A stretch of 64,000 nt of DNA from an uncultured Clostridia bacterium (GTDB lineage Bacteria > Bacillota > Clostridia > Christensenellales > CAG-314), in contig CANPXV010000004.1 in assembly GCA_947586855.1 (NCBI GenBank), positions 54,189 to 118,188 on the forward strand. The letters are read 5' to 3'. Under the pieces are notes generated by a model. It had not been told where the DNA came from and did not search any database. It saw nothing but the letters and a program-made list of their open reading frames with translations. Within the stretch, counting starts at the first letter, position 1. Every line of letters starts with the position of its first letter. Position numbers and translations under genes: made by a program. Below are positions 17,542-26,827 of this stretch, piece by piece.

Positions 17542-18824
17542 AGTTTAAGTATGTCTATCAGCAACATCAACGCAATCAGCACCACAAGTCCAATACCGTT
17601 GATGTACCCCTGCACCTTGCGGTTTATCGGCTTGCCCGCAATCCACTCGATGATGACAAACACCATCTGGCAGCCATCCAAGGCAGGCACGGGCAGTAGA
17701 TTGAACACGGCAAGATTGACGGAAATCAGCACAATAAGCAACAACACGTTGGCAAAGCCCGTGGCCACGATCTCGCTCGTCATGCTGATGGTGGTGATTG
17801 GTCCGCCCACGGCCTCCAATCCCACCGAGCCAGTCAGCAATCCTCCCAAGGTGCGCAGAACCAACATGCCCACTTCGCAGCAGTACGGTACCACGCGCAG
17901 CAGCACCTCGCCAAAGCCAAAGTTGTGCTTGACGTAGCTGACGGACATACCTATGCCTGTGTAGGGTTGTTCTTCGGCGGTTATCGCCCCAAAAAAGTCT
18001 TTGGATTGCACCGTGTAGGTGTAGTAGTCGCTGCCGTCCGTGACAGTGAGCAAAACGGTGTCGCCTGCACGGCTAAGCAGCTCGGCCAGCTCCCCCTTGG
18101 CGTCGGGGTACTCTCCGTCCAAGCGGTAGACGGTATCGCCCACTTGCAGTTTGCGCCCGTTTTCCACGTAGTCGGCCTCCACCTTGGTAAGTACCGATGT
18201 AAAAAATGTGCGCTGTTGCACGCCCTCCACCGTTACCTCTTCATATACGACAGCGCCGTTTTCCTCTCGGGGGCGCAGCACCACGATGTCCATTTCGTCC
18301 GACATGTAGCGGGACAGATTGTCCAGCATGTACACCCTTTTGCCGTTTATTTTGTATATGATGTCGTTTTGACGCAGCTGTCTGTTGACGGTCGGGGCGT
18401 AGTCGTACACGGTGTTCACTTTCGCCACCGTTTCTCCGTAGGCGGCAAAGCAAACGATGGCCACCAAAATGGCCGAAACAAAGTTGAAAAATGCGCCCGA
18501 AAACAAAACGATGAGGCGCTTCCAAGGTTTTTGAGAATTAAACGCTTTTGGGTTGGCGTTGTCGTCACCCTCGCCCTCAAATGCGCAGTAACCGCCCAGC
18601 GGCAGCATACGCAAGGAAAAAACCTCTCCATTTTTCTTCTTTTTGGAGAATATTTTCGGCCCCATACCCACCGAAAACTCGTTGATCTGAAATCCCAGCA
18701 GTTTGCCCGCTGTGTAGTGCCCCGTCTCGTGGATGAGCACCATCACCATCAGCACCACAAAGGCCAGCAACACATATCCGACGGTTTTCATGGCCGAAGC
18801 GAAATCACACAAAAGTGTCAGCAT
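17538..18824 (-). CDS. rseP: RseP-type site-2 membrane metalloprotease
   Basis: A 428-residue M50B protease. The zinc motif is HETGH (about residues 31-35), a conservative variant of the common HEFGH that keeps HExxH, and a second-site motif lies in VFNLLPVPALDG near residue 377. There are about four membrane segments and a PDZ-like domain between them. It cleaves membrane-spanning anti-sigma factors and signal-peptide remnants. The ATG overlaps dxr by seven bases behind GAGG. Confidence 0.93.
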   Translation of the reverse strand: MLTLLCDFASAMKTVGYVLLAFVVLMVMVLIHETGHYTAGKLLGFQINEFSVGMGPKIFSKKKKNGEVFSLRMLPLGGYCAFEGEGDDNANPKAFNSQKPWKRLIVLFSGAFFNFVSAILVAIVCFAAYGETVAKVNTVYDYAPTVNRQLRQNDIIYKINGKRVYMLDNLSRYMSDEMDIVVLRPREENGAVVYEEVTVEGVQQRTFFTSVLTKVEADYVENGRKLQVGDTVYRLDGEYPDAKGELAELLSRAGDTVLLTVTDGSDYYTYTVQSKDFFGAITAEEQPYTGIGMSVSYVKHNFGFGEVLLRVVPYCCEVGMLVLRTLGGLLTGSVGLEAVGGPITTISMTSEIVATGFANVLLLIVLISVNLAVFNLLPVPALDGCQMVFVIIEWIAGKPINRKVQGYINGIGLVVLIALMLLIDILKL

Positions 18825-19915
18825 TGTACCTCGTCAAGCATTTTTTCGGTATATATGCGAGCCATGCTGTCCATCTGCCCGATGTTTTGCACGCTAAGCT
18901 GCCACTTGGACGCCTGCTCGCAGAAATGCTCTATCGCATTGTTTATTATATTGTAAAAGTTTGCAAAACAAAACTTGCCCTGCAAAAATCTGTCCACGCA
19001 CACGTCGTTGGCGGCGTTCATCACCGTGCGACACAGCGGCGGCAGCTTCATCACTTCGTATCCCAATTTGGCGCAGGGAAAGCGCTCAAAGTCGCACTGC
19101 TCAAAGGTCAGGTCCAACAGATGGGCGAAGTCCACACTTTTGCAGCGATATTGCCCCTCTGCGCCCAGCAGTGCCGTCTGTATAGGCAAGCGCATATCGG
19201 GCGAAGCCATCTGCGCAACGATCTCGCCGTCGCAAAACTGCACCAACGAGTGCACAATGCTCTGACGGTGCACCACAATATCGATATTTTCCGTCGGCAC
19301 GCCAAACAAAAAGTGCGCCTCGGCCACCTCAAACGATTTGTTCATCATGGTGGCGCTGTCCACTGTTATCTTGGCGCCCATGTTCCAATTGGGGTGTCGC
19401 AGCGCCTGCTCGGCCGTGACGTCTTTCAGTTGGTCACCGCTCAAATTCCAGAAGGGTCCTCCGCTGGCAGTCAACAAAATTTTGTCCACAGCCTTGCCCT
19501 CGGCCGATTGCAAACAACGCCGTATGGCGCAGTGTTCGCTGTCCACGGGCAAGATTGCCCCTTGGTTACTGCCGCAAATCAACTCTCCTGCGCACACCAA
19601 CGCCTCTTTGTTGGCCAGCGCCACGTCAATGCCGTGACTAAGGCAATACAAGATACTTTCGATGGCCACAATGCCCCTGGTCGCAACCAAGGCGATATCC
19701 GCCCCTTTGACGGCCTGCACCAGGCACTCCTCGCCGCAATGAGAGATCAGCGCACTGTATTGCGGATGGAACTCCTCCACCTGCAAGGCCAATTTTTCCG
19801 CATTGGAATAGGCAACAAGCGAATATACTTTCAGCTTGTCGCCATTGCAACGGATAATATCGAGGGCTTGCGTTCCAATTGAGCCCGTACTGCCCAAAAC
19901 GGCTACTCTTTTCAT
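18818..19915 (-). CDS. dxr: 1-deoxy-D-xylulose 5-phosphate reductoisomerase
   Basis: A 365-residue Dxr, the second enzyme of the MEP pathway. It starts with the NADPH-binding VAVLGSTGSIGTQALDII and has LANKEALVCAG, LPVDSEH, TASGGPF and the WNMGAKITVDSATMMNK signature. Its start overlaps the cdsA stop by one base (TAATG). Confidence 0.96.
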   Translation of the reverse strand: MKRVAVLGSTGSIGTQALDIIRCNGDKLKVYSLVAYSNAEKLALQVEEFHPQYSALISHCGEECLVQAVKGADIALVATRGIVAIESILYCLSHGIDVALANKEALVCAGELICGSNQGAILPVDSEHCAIRRCLQSAEGKAVDKILLTASGGPFWNLSGDQLKDVTAEQALRHPNWNMGAKITVDSATMMNKSFEVAEAHFLFGVPTENIDIVVHRQSIVHSLVQFCDGEIVAQMASPDMRLPIQTALLGAEGQYRCKSVDFAHLLDLTFEQCDFERFPCAKLGYEVMKLPPLCRTVMNAANDVCVDRFLQGKFCFANFYNIINNAIEHFCEQASKWQLSVQNIGQMDSMARIYTEKMLDEVQC

Positions 19916-20937
19916 TACAAAATGAACATAAACACAAAGGATACCAACACGGAGTTGAACATTATCCCGTCCAAACGGTCGATAATGCCGCCGTGTTCGC
20001 CCAACAGCCTGCTGTAATCCTTTATGCCGCAGTAACGCTTTATCATGCTGGCAAGCAGGTCGCCTACCTGCGTGGCGACAGACCCAAACAAGCCGATGAT
20101 AACATAGGTAAGCACCGTGTTTGTGGTGGATAGGTTCAGTCCCTCAAATGTCAGGCCAAACTGCGGCCCAAACACCTTTGTCCAATCAAACAGCACAAAC
20201 ACCAAAAAGGAGCCAAGCAACCCGCCGATAATGCCGCCCACTGCGCCCTCTACCGTCTTTTTGGGGCTGATTTCCGGGCAAAGTTTCTTGCGCCCGAAAA
20301 GCCCTCCCACAAAGTAGGCAAAGGTATCGGTAAAGGTGGATACGGCAAACACAAAGGCGATGCTTATCGCATTTAGCGGCAGCAAATAGTTGTCGTGCCG
20401 GGTTTTGAGGATGGGGTCCAACACACTCCAAATGTCGCTTTCGAGGTATTGGTACATGATACTGTCCGCCGCATAAACGTGGGTGGATGCGCTCCTGTTG
20501 AGGTACAGCAGCGTAGCCATAAACATGCCCGGGTACACCAGCATAAAGGCGATGTACACCAAACTTTCGGCACTGTTGCGCATCAATGCGATCATCGCCG
20601 ACACAATGAACACTATCAGCGAAAAGAACAATATGCCCATAAAGCCAAACAGCATATATATGGGCATGATGCCAAAGCCGTACAGCCACACGATCCAGCT
20701 GAAACAATCGGGTATGCGTTTGCCCAATGCACGGCGCATTTCCACAACGGAAATCAGAATGAGTATGGCAAACAGCACCGAGTTGATCGCTCGGCCGCCC
20801 ACCAGCTTGTCTATTGTGCTACTGTCGCTTATGTAATTGGGAAGGTACACATTCAGCAGCACCATTCCTATCATAACAACAAAAATCACGCTGCCCACCA
20901 GCACTCGATTGAGCAATGATTTTTTATTCAGAGCCAT
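19915..20937 (-). CDS. cdsA: Phosphatidate cytidylyltransferase
   Basis: A 340-residue multi-pass membrane enzyme that makes CDP-diacylglycerol. The C-terminal signature is seen as SMIKRYCGIKDYSRLL followed by GEHGGIIDRLDG. It is longer than the usual 260-280 residues because of a loop of about 50 residues in the middle (near residues 155-190). It overlaps uppS by 14 bases. Confidence 0.93.
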   Translation of the reverse strand: MALNKKSLLNRVLVGSVIFVVMIGMVLLNVYLPNYISDSSTIDKLVGGRAINSVLFAILILISVVEMRRALGKRIPDCFSWIVWLYGFGIMPIYMLFGFMGILFFSLIVFIVSAMIALMRNSAESLVYIAFMLVYPGMFMATLLYLNRSASTHVYAADSIMYQYLESDIWSVLDPILKTRHDNYLLPLNAISIAFVFAVSTFTDTFAYFVGGLFGRKKLCPEISPKKTVEGAVGGIIGGLLGSFLVFVLFDWTKVFGPQFGLTFEGLNLSTTNTVLTYVIIGLFGSVATQVGDLLASMIKRYCGIKDYSRLLGEHGGIIDRLDGIMFNSVLVSFVFMFIL

Positions 20938-21610
20938 TCAGTCCTCCAAAATTGCGAGTACGCTTAGAGTATTCTTCGAGGATACGGTCATATTCCTCAT
21001 TGGTAAAGTCCGGCCAAAGAGTGTCGGTAAAGGCCAACTCCGAGTAGGCGCTTTGAAACAGCAAAAAGTTGGATAGCCTTTGCATGCCGCCCGTCCGTAT
21101 TATCAGGTCGGGGTCGGGCAGCAAGTGATACAGATTGGCCTTGATGCCCTCGACGGTTATCTCACGTCCTTGCAGCGCCAAACGTTTTGCCGCCTCGGCA
21201 ATCTCTCTTTGCCCGCCGTAGTTGATACAAAGGTTGACGCATATACCGTCAAAATCCTTGGTATTTTGCTCGATAAAATCTATTTTTTTCACCAATTTGG
21301 GCGGCAGGCCCTCTCTCTCGCCGGAGACGACAACCCGCACCTTGTCGGCACAAAATTTTTCAAATCGGCCAAGATACTTGTCCGCCAGCCCAAACAGATT
21401 GTTTATTTCCGCATTGGGGCGTTTCCAATTTTCCGTCGAAAACACATATAGCGACAGATAGCCGATACCCAGCGACATCGAGTGGTCGATGATCTGCTCC
21501 GCCACGTCCAGACCTCGTTTGTGTCCGTGTATGCGGGCCAATCCTCTTGCCCTTGCCCAGCGGCCGTTTCCGTCCATGATAAATGCAACGTGTTGAGGAT
21601 ATTTAGTCAA
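20924..21610 (-). CDS. uppS: Isoprenyl diphosphate synthase (undecaprenyl-PP synthase)
   Basis: A 228-residue cis-prenyltransferase that makes the undecaprenyl carrier for peptidoglycan. It begins HVAFIMDGNGRWARARG, with YLSLYVFSTENWKRP, then NLCINYGGQREI and the C-terminal PDLIIRTGG. It lies upstream of cdsA in the usual order. Confidence 0.96.
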   Translation of the reverse strand: MTKYPQHVAFIMDGNGRWARARGLARIHGHKRGLDVAEQIIDHSMSLGIGYLSLYVFSTENWKRPNAEINNLFGLADKYLGRFEKFCADKVRVVVSGEREGLPPKLVKKIDFIEQNTKDFDGICVNLCINYGGQREIAEAAKRLALQGREITVEGIKANLYHLLPDPDLIIRTGGMQRLSNFLLFQSAYSELAFTDTLWPDFTNEEYDRILEEYSKRTRNFGGLNGSE

Positions 21611-21807
21611 ATGTCCAATTTGTAACGGCAGACGACAACTTCGACAATTCCGTCCCTGTTGCGCACCGCCGTCACCAACTCCTTGTCATATTCTTTTTGC
21701 TTTCTGTCTACATAATAAACAAACTTGAAGTCGGATATACCTTTTTTTTGCAAAAGCTCACGGCAAGCGTCCGCTTCAAGTCCGATCAAATCCGCAAATT
21801 GCTTCAC
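21607..21807 (-). CDS. Conserved-context small protein of unknown function
   Basis: A 66-residue soluble protein with a GTG start, five bases after frr and overlapping uppS by four bases. It has a short helical start (FADLIGLEADACRELLQKKG) and then a segment of alternating charged and beta-prone residues ending VVVCRYKLDI. I do not recognise the family. Tight packing between frr and uppS on both sides suggests a real gene, but no function can be given. Confidence 0.65.
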   Translation of the reverse strand: MKQFADLIGLEADACRELLQKKGISDFKFVYYVDRKQKEYDKELVTAVRNRDGIVEVVVCRYKLDI

Positions 21808-21812
21808 GTCGT

Positions 21813-22388
21813 TCAGACGGACATGACGTCCGCTTCCTTCTCCTTGGAAAGTTTGTCCACAAGCTCGATTTGTTTGGAAAGGGCTTTGTCCACCTCCTCC
21901 TCGTAGTCGGCAATGAGGTCCTCCGAGACGGTTTTGGCGTTCTTTTCCTTTTTGAGGGCATCCATAGCGTCACGGCGAGCGTTGCGCAGCACCACTTTGG
22001 TATCCTCGGCCAGCTTTTTGACCTGTTTGACGAGATCTCTGCGGCGCTCTTCGGTAAGCACGGGGAAGGTGAGGCGTATCAATGTGCCGTCGTTTTGCGG
22101 CGTTACGCCGATGTTTGCAGCCAAGATGGCCTTTTCTATCTCTTTGAGCGTCGATTTATCCCACGGGGTGATGACAAGACATCTCGGCTCGGGGATGGAA
22201 ATGTTGCCCATCATTTTGATAGCGGTAGGTGTACCGTAGTAGTTGACCTTGATACTCTCCACCAACTTGGGGTTGGCACGTCCTGCTCTCATCAGGTTGT
22301 ATTCGTTCTTCATGTATTCGATTGCTTTGTCGCAATCCATTTCGAAGTTCAAAAAGAGTTCTTCGATTTGCGGTGTTGCGTAGTCCAT
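21813..22388 (-). CDS. frr: Ribosome recycling factor
   Basis: A 191-residue RRF that splits post-termination ribosomes with EF-G. Motifs are LMRAGRANPKLVESIKVNYYG, the central GNISIPEPRCLVITPWDKS, and NDGTLIRLTFPVLTEERR. It lies downstream of pyrH and starts a run into uppS and cdsA. A GGAGGA site precedes the ATG. Confidence 0.97.
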   Translation of the reverse strand: MDYATPQIEELFLNFEMDCDKAIEYMKNEYNLMRAGRANPKLVESIKVNYYGTPTAIKMMGNISIPEPRCLVITPWDKSTLKEIEKAILAANIGVTPQNDGTLIRLTFPVLTEERRRDLVKQVKKLAEDTKVVLRNARRDAMDALKKEKNAKTVSEDLIADYEEEVDKALSKQIELVDKLSKEKEADVMSV

Positions 22389-22416
22389 ACTGTCCTCCGA
22401 ATAGTATATTGTTTAT

Positions 22417-22445
22417 ATTTTACAGCAAACAACAATATATTTCAA
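22417..22445 (-). promoter_or_regulatory. Sigma-A promoter of frr
   Basis: TTGAAA (22440-22445) and TAAAAT (22417-22422) are separated by 17 bases on the minus strand, in the 60-base gap between pyrH and frr. A second overlapping pair is possible (TATACT), so start-site details are uncertain. Confidence 0.6.
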
Positions 22446-22448
22446 TAT

Positions 22449-23147
22449 TTATTTTACAATTGTGCCCAATCTTTCGCCCTGCAATGCACGCACAACGCCG
22501 TTGGGTTCGTCCTTGCCCAGCACCACGATGCGCATGCCAAACTCTCTGCACATGGCGATTGCGGTCAAATCCAGCGCTTTCAGATTGTCGGCGATAACCT
22601 TGTCATAGGATATTTCGTCGTACTTTTTGGCGTTGGGGTTCACTTTCGGGTCGCTGTCGTACAGTCCATCCACGGCTTTGAGGCACACAAGTGCGTCGGC
22701 GTGTATCTCGCATGCCCGCAGCGACGCAGCCGAATCGGTGGAAAAATAGGGCGAGCCCGTTCCCCCCACAAAGATGACCACCTTGCCCTCTTCCAGATAT
22801 TGATTGACATTGGGCAAAAAGTAGGTTTCTGTCACCTTGTCTATCGCAAAGGAGGACACAACTCGGTTTGCCACCCCCACAGAGCTTAGCGCCTCGCCCA
22901 GCGCCAGACCGTTCATCACGGTGGCAAGCATGCCGATGTAGTCGGCCGTGGCCCTGTCCATTGCGTCTATCGTGCGGCCGCGCCAGATGTTGCCGCCGCC
23001 CACTACAACGCCCAGCTGGACGCCCGTTGCGGCGATCTGCCTGATCTGGTTGGCGACATTCATGCAGCTTGTGCCGCAGATGTTCAGTTGCCCGTCCGAA
23101 AGTGCTTCTCCGCTTATTTTGAGCAGTATACGCTTGTATTTTGCCAT
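22449..23147 (-). CDS. pyrH: UMP kinase
   Basis: A 232-residue amino acid kinase-family UMP kinase that makes UDP for pyrimidine nucleotides. It begins RILLKISGEAL, then GVVVGGGNIWRG, VIFVGGTGSPYFSTDSAA and the C-terminal TAIAMCREFGMRIVVL. It follows tsf but a terminator lies between them. Confidence 0.96.
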   Translation of the reverse strand: MAKYKRILLKISGEALSDGQLNICGTSCMNVANQIRQIAATGVQLGVVVGGGNIWRGRTIDAMDRATADYIGMLATVMNGLALGEALSSVGVANRVVSSFAIDKVTETYFLPNVNQYLEEGKVVIFVGGTGSPYFSTDSAASLRACEIHADALVCLKAVDGLYDSDPKVNPNAKKYDEISYDKVIADNLKALDLTAIAMCREFGMRIVVLGKDEPNGVVRALQGERLGTIVK

Positions 23148-23277
23148 AGTTACCTCTGCAATTTTTTTGGTTCTTTGCTAATGTGTGGGCGCTGTGGCGA
23201 TCAAAACATGCTACTTGATGTTTCAACTCAACTTCTTCCGCATATTTTATGCCCCAGCATTGCCGCAGAGCCGATTT

Positions 23278-23313
23278 TTCAAAAAAGGGAACAAATCGAA
23301 CTTTGTCCCCTTT
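23278..23313 (-). terminator. Terminator after rpsB-tsf
   Basis: On the minus strand AAAGGGGACAAA pairs with TTTGTTCCCTTT (12 bp, one G-U) and a T run follows. It sits just after the tsf stop and separates it from pyrH. Confidence 0.82.
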
Positions 23314-23327
23314 GCAAGAAAATCAAA

Positions 23328-24260
23328 CTACTTGATGTTTTTGAGTTGTTCGGCTATTTCGTCCACAAAGTTGTCCACACGTTTTTCGATGCCCTCGCCC
23401 ATTTCGTAGCGAACAAATCTCGTCACGGTGATGTCCTTGCCCAGCTTCTTGGCCACGTCGGCGATAACCTGCTTGACGGACAGAGAGCTGTCGCGAACAT
23501 ATTCCTGCTCGACAAGGCAAACTTCCTTGTAGAACTTGTGGATACGGCCTTCTACCATCTTGCCGATGATAGCTTCCGGCTTGCCTTCGTTTCTGGCTTG
23601 CACGGTCAGGATTTCCTTTTCCGACTCCAACTGAGAGGCGTCCACATCGGCAATGCCCACCACTTGCGGTTTGCTTGCGGCGATCTGCATGCAGATGTTG
23701 AAGGCCAATTCCTGCAAGTCGGCCTGTTGAGCGTCGCTTCTCAGCTCACACAAAACGCCGATTTTGCCGCCCATGTGGATATAGCTGGAAATCACGCCAT
23801 TGCCGTCCAACACAAATTTGGTAAATCTGCGCAGAGAAATCTTTTCTCCGATGGCGGCTGTTGCCTCGGCGATGAGCACATTGACGGTCTTGCCGCAATC
23901 CTTGCAGCAAACTTCCTCCAAAACCTGCTCTACCGTGGTTGCGTCCGAAACCAACAGGTGCTTGGCGATTGTGTCCGTGAGTTGAACAAATTGATCGCTG
24001 CGGGCCACAAAGTCCGTTTCGCAGTTGACTTCTACTGCCACGCCCACCTTTTTGTCGTCGGAAATGACGCACTTCACAAGGCCTTCGGCGGCCACTCTGC
24101 TTGCCTTTTTGGCGGCGGAGGCCATGCCCTTTTCGCGCAGGTACTTGACGGCCTCGTCAAAGTTGCCGTCGGTGGCGACAAGCGCTTTTTTGCAGTCCAT
24201 CATTCCCACGCCTGTTTGCTCGCGCAGTTTCATTACGTCTTGATTGGTAAAATTAGCCAT
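23328..24260 (-). CDS. tsf: Elongation factor Ts
   Basis: A 310-residue EF-Ts, the nucleotide exchange factor for EF-Tu. The N-terminal UBA-like domain has [19 protein letters not shown] and is followed by [18 protein letters not shown] and [14 protein letters not shown]. It is paired with rpsB, overlapping it by eight bases. Confidence 0.96.
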   Translation of the reverse strand: MANFTNQDVMKLREQTGVGMMDCKKALVATDGNFDEAVKYLREKGMASAAKKASRVAAEGLVKCVISDDKKVGVAVEVNCETDFVARSDQFVQLTDTIAKHLLVSDATTVEQVLEEVCCKDCGKTVNVLIAEATAAIGEKISLRRFTKFVLDGNGVISSYIHMGGKIGVLCELRSDAQQADLQELAFNICMQIAASKPQVVGIADVDASQLESEKEILTVQARNEGKPEAIIGKMVEGRIHKFYKEVCLVEQEYVRDSSLSVKQVIADVAKKLGKDITVTRFVRYEMGEGIEKRVDNFVDEIAEQLKNIK

Positions 24261-25011
24261 TGTCTGTCTCCTCGTCTTTCTTTTCTTCCTTGGCAGGCTC
24301 CTCTTCCTCCTCGGGGACGCTCATCACGATCCCTTCCTTGGCCTCGATAACCGCACCGCTGATGATGCTGGCAATGATCTTGATAGCGCCGATAGCGTCA
24401 TCGTTTGCAGGGATAACCACGTCCACCTGGTCGGGATCGCAGTTGGTGTCCACAATTGCCACAATGGGGATGTTGAGTGCGTGCGCCTCTGCGACCGCAA
24501 TCGCTTCCATCTTGGGGTCCACGATAAAGATACAACCGGGCATACCCTTCATATCCTTGATACCGCCGAGGTTGGCTTCCAGCTTGTCTCTTTCTTCCAA
24601 CAGCTTGGCAACTTCCTTTTTGGGCAGCACGTCCAGCTCGCCCAGCTTTTCCATCTGGTTGATTTGGTGCAGCCGCTCGATACGGGATTTGATGGTCTTG
24701 TAGTTGGTAAGCGTGCCGCCCAGCCAACGATTGTTAACATAGTACATTCCGCAGCGCTCTGCCTCTGTCTTGATGGCGTCCTGCGCTTGTTTTTTGGTGC
24801 CTACAAACAGGATGGGCTTGCCCTGTGCGGCGATATCTCTCACAAAGGTATAGGCAACCTCTGCCTGCGCCACCGTCTGTTGAAGGTCGATGATGTGTAT
24901 ATCGTTACGTTCCGTGTAGATATACTTTTTCATTTTGGGGTTCCATCTTCTGGTTTGGTGACCGAAGTGCACGCCTGCTTCCAGAAGCTGCTTCATTGAT
25001 ACAACTGCCAT
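24253..25011 (-). CDS. rpsB: Small ribosomal subunit protein S2
   Basis: A 252-residue S2. I start at the ATG at 25011 ([17 protein letters not shown]), which has AAGGAG upstream; the track frame extends into the leader. Motifs include [24 protein letters not shown] and the C-terminal [12 protein letters not shown], followed by a long Glu/Lys-rich tail. It precedes tsf as usual. Confidence 0.96.
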   Translation of the reverse strand: MAVVSMKQLLEAGVHFGHQTRRWNPKMKKYIYTERNDIHIIDLQQTVAQAEVAYTFVRDIAAQGKPILFVGTKKQAQDAIKTEAERCGMYYVNNRWLGGTLTNYKTIKSRIERLHQINQMEKLGELDVLPKKEVAKLLEERDKLEANLGGIKDMKGMPGCIFIVDPKMEAIAVAEAHALNIPIVAIVDTNCDPDQVDVVIPANDDAIGAIKIIASIISGAVIEAKEGIVMSVPEEEEEPAKEEKKDEETDNG

Positions 25012-25125
25012 TTTTTTATCTCCTTTTTTGTTTGTTTTTAACCTCTTTGCGCCGTCAACTCTGCACGCAACCGAGAGGCAAACCTCGGCACAACGCACAA
25101 ATCTTGCCCAAATGCGAATTAAACC
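25012..25125 (-). promoter_or_regulatory. 5' leader of rpsB-tsf
   Basis: About 115 untranslated bases lie between the promoter and rpsB. They include a short CCGAG/CTCGG stem-loop. S2 commonly autoregulates its own mRNA through such leaders, but I cannot match this one to a named RNA family by eye. Confidence 0.4.
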
Positions 25126-25131
25126 TTGTAA

Positions 25132-25160
25132 ATTATAGCACAAGCGCCCCCGTTTGGCAA
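25132..25160 (-). promoter_or_regulatory. Sigma-A promoter of rpsB-tsf
   Basis: TTGCCA (25155-25160) and TATAAT (25132-25137) are separated by 17 bases on the minus strand. Confidence 0.85.
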
Positions 25161-25239
25161 CAAAAAACAGAGAATTTTATAAATATATTTACGCTTATTT
25201 TCAACATGGGGCAAAGAAACTTGTTGCGTTTGGCCGGAA

Positions 25240-25274
25240 TAAAAATAAAGAAAGGCCCGCCACAACAGCGGACC
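25240..25274 (-). terminator. Terminator after the DUF1292 gene
   Basis: On the minus strand GGTCCGC pairs with GCGGGCC (7 bp, one wobble) around a 7-nt loop, followed by TTTCTTTATTTTT. It stands about 35 bases after the stop. Confidence 0.75.
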
Positions 25275-25308
25275 AAAATCTTTACAAATCAAGACGGAGC
25301 AGCAAGCG

Positions 25309-25692
25309 TCACTTGTCGTCGCAGTGATGGCAATCGCAATCGGGGTCGTCACATTCCTCGTCGGACATCGCCTCCACCTCTTCCATCAGCTGTTGATGGA
25401 GTGCGTCGTACAGCTCGTCATCGATGGGCAAAAAGTTGTAGTAAAACTCCTCGCCTTCCTCCACCTCTTGCAGCTCGAAGATCTCCAAGACGGGCTCCTC
25501 GTCGTCGGCCTGCTGCAACACGGCGTATTCCTTGCCGTCCCTTTCCAGCGTGGCGATGTGGTAGAAGGGGATCTCGTTGCCGTCCTCGTCCTCCAACATC
25601 ACGACGTCCTCGTCCATGTCCTCGCAGCCGCAGTCGCAATGCTCGTCATGTTCGTGCTCGCAATCGCATTGATGCTTCTTTTCTTCGCTCAT
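25309..25692 (-). CDS. DUF1292 (YrzB-like) protein with Cys/His-rich ends
   Basis: A 127-residue acidic protein. The middle carries the DUF1292 pattern DEDGNEIPFYHIATLERDGK followed by a hydrophobic strand and DEELYD. Both ends are rich in Cys and His (CDCEHEHDEHCDCGC at the start, CDDPDCDCHHC at the end), suggesting metal binding. The family is of unknown function and often follows ruvX in Firmicutes, as here (15 bases away). Confidence 0.85.
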   Translation of the reverse strand: MSEEKKHQCDCEHEHDEHCDCGCEDMDEDVVMLEDEDGNEIPFYHIATLERDGKEYAVLQQADDEEPVLEIFELQEVEEGEEFYYNFLPIDDELYDALHQQLMEEVEAMSDEECDDPDCDCHHCDDK

Positions 25693-25707
25693 GGTGATAC
25701 CTCCAAA

Positions 25708-26127
25708 TTATTTTCTTTTACGGTCCAGATAATTCTGCAAAATGATGGTCGCAGCCACCTTGTCGATGACCTTTTTGCGGTCCTCTCGGCGCACGTTGCC
25801 TTCGATAAGCACCCGCTCGGCCGACAAAGTGGTAAAACGCTCGTCCAGATACTCCACGGGGATATCGCATGCGGCCGCAAGTGCGTCCGCAAACTCGCGA
25901 GTTTTTTCCACCTGCTCGGTCTCTCGTCCCTTCAAGTCCAGCGGCAAGCCGCACACAAACAGCGACACCTCTTTGCTGTGCGCAAGGTCAACGATGTACC
26001 TCACGTCCCTGCCAAGGTCTCCCGTGCGAGTGTAAGTTTCCAGCGGGTTAGCGATAATACCCATCAAGTCGGAAAGGGCAACGCCTATGCGCACATTGCC
26101 CACATCGAGCGCCATTATTCTTCCCAT
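25708..26127 (-). CDS. ruvX: Holliday junction resolvase-like / pre-16S rRNA nuclease YqgF
   Basis: A 139-residue RNase H-like protein of the RuvX/YqgF family, thought to process the 5' end of 16S rRNA. I start at the ATG at 26127 (MGRIMALDVGNVRIG), matching the family start; the track frame extends 52 residues upstream through the promoter. Motifs are ALDVGNVRIGVALSD, CGLPLDLKG, YLDERFTT and the C-terminal DKVAATIIL. No ribosome binding site is seen and the -10 box ends eight bases before the ATG, so the mRNA may be leaderless. Confidence 0.9.
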   Translation of the reverse strand: MGRIMALDVGNVRIGVALSDLMGIIANPLETYTRTGDLGRDVRYIVDLAHSKEVSLFVCGLPLDLKGRETEQVEKTREFADALAAACDIPVEYLDERFTTLSAERVLIEGNVRREDRKKVIDKVAATIILQNYLDRKRK

Positions 26128-26135
26128 ATGTAAGC

Positions 26136-26165
26136 ATTGTAACACACCCAAGGCAATTTTGACAA
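26136..26165 (-). promoter_or_regulatory. Promoter of ruvX, start site at the ATG
   Basis: TTGTCA (26160-26165), an 18-base spacer and TACAAT (26136-26141) on the minus strand. Only eight bases separate the -10 box from the ruvX ATG, so the expected transcription start falls on or next to the start codon. Confidence 0.7.
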
Positions 26166-26506
26166 TACAATTTTGCGCTGTTTGCCAAACAATTTTGAAA
26201 AACATATTTGATACCGCAGATTGGGGTGGCACACTATTAAAGAACAAGAACGGGCAATCTGAAAAATGGTTTTTTTGCAGCACACAAAAGAAAGAGGCAC
26301 TCTAATAAAAATATCAAAAATATCTATTTACGAACATTTTGCAAATATGTTTCAGAGAACAATGCGAAGAGCAATGCACACACACAAAAAATTTTAACAA
26401 ATGCCATCTGCATTGATTATAAAAATTTTTTCAATCAACTTTAGGAGAACGCAGAAAATAACGACGAACGAACTTGTAAAAATACGTTAATGGAGAATTG
26501 TCGCAA
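26166..26506. other. Intergenic stretch, no gene seen
   Basis: About 340 AT-rich bases between the ruvX promoter and the next terminator. Short frames of the track cross it but have no ribosome binding site or recognisable sequence. I see no RNA gene or strong stem here. Confidence 0.5.
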
Positions 26507-26530
26507 AATCAAAAGACCGCCGAAGCGGTC
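26507..26530 (-). terminator. Terminator after the 40-residue membrane protein
   Basis: On the minus strand GACCGC, a TTCG tetraloop and GCGGTC are followed by TTTT. It stands about 55 bases after the small gene. Confidence 0.75.
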
Positions 26531-26582
26531 CCTCGACTGCAACACTGCTGCTGCAATGACGGCACAACGCCGCCTTCAAACG

Positions 26583-26705
26583 TTATTTCGTCATTTCCTT
26601 TACTTTCTTTTTTCCCTTGTTGAGCATTTTTTGCACTTGCGGGATTTCGCTCACGATCATTCCTGCGGCTGCTCCAAGGGCCATTCCGATCAAAAGTTTT
26701 TTCAT
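26583..26705 (-). CDS. 40-residue membrane protein, YtxH-like
   Basis: The true start is probably the ATG at 26705, which has GGAGG at good spacing; the track frame adds 53 residues that run through a 47-nt repeat. The 40-residue product has one N-terminal hydrophobic segment with a glycine/alanine pattern (GMALGAAAGMIVSE) and a lysine-rich tail (KGKKKVKEMTK). This resembles a minimal YtxH-type protein. Function unknown. It has its own terminator. Confidence 0.7.
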   Translation of the reverse strand: MKKLLIGMALGAAAGMIVSEIPQVQKMLNKGKKKVKEMTK

Positions 26706-26780
26706 AACTCCTCCATAAACGTTTCTGCTGTTATTGTGTTGAAAAAGCAAAAATATATGCAAAAATGACGAAATTCGTAT

Positions 26781-26827
26781 ATTATGTCTCGCATAGTATT
26801 CTATAAATTGCCGATTTCTGACATAGT
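26781..26827. repeat. 47-nt imperfect-palindromic repeat, copy 2
   Basis: It agrees with copy 3 (40818) at 40 of 47 positions. Ends are ATTATGTCTC and TGACATAGT, and the inner CATAGT forms a second inverted pair with the left end. It lies about 75 bases upstream of the 40-residue membrane protein and about 235 bases from iscU. Confidence 0.8.

Noticed and set aside
25012-25125. T-box or metabolite riboswitch before rpsB
   Set aside because: No T-box specifier or antiterminator sequence and no riboswitch consensus is visible; only a short stem is present.
24253-25143. 296-residue S2 frame
   Set aside because: The extension covers the promoter -10 box and leader; the ATG at 25011 has the ribosome binding site and the family start.
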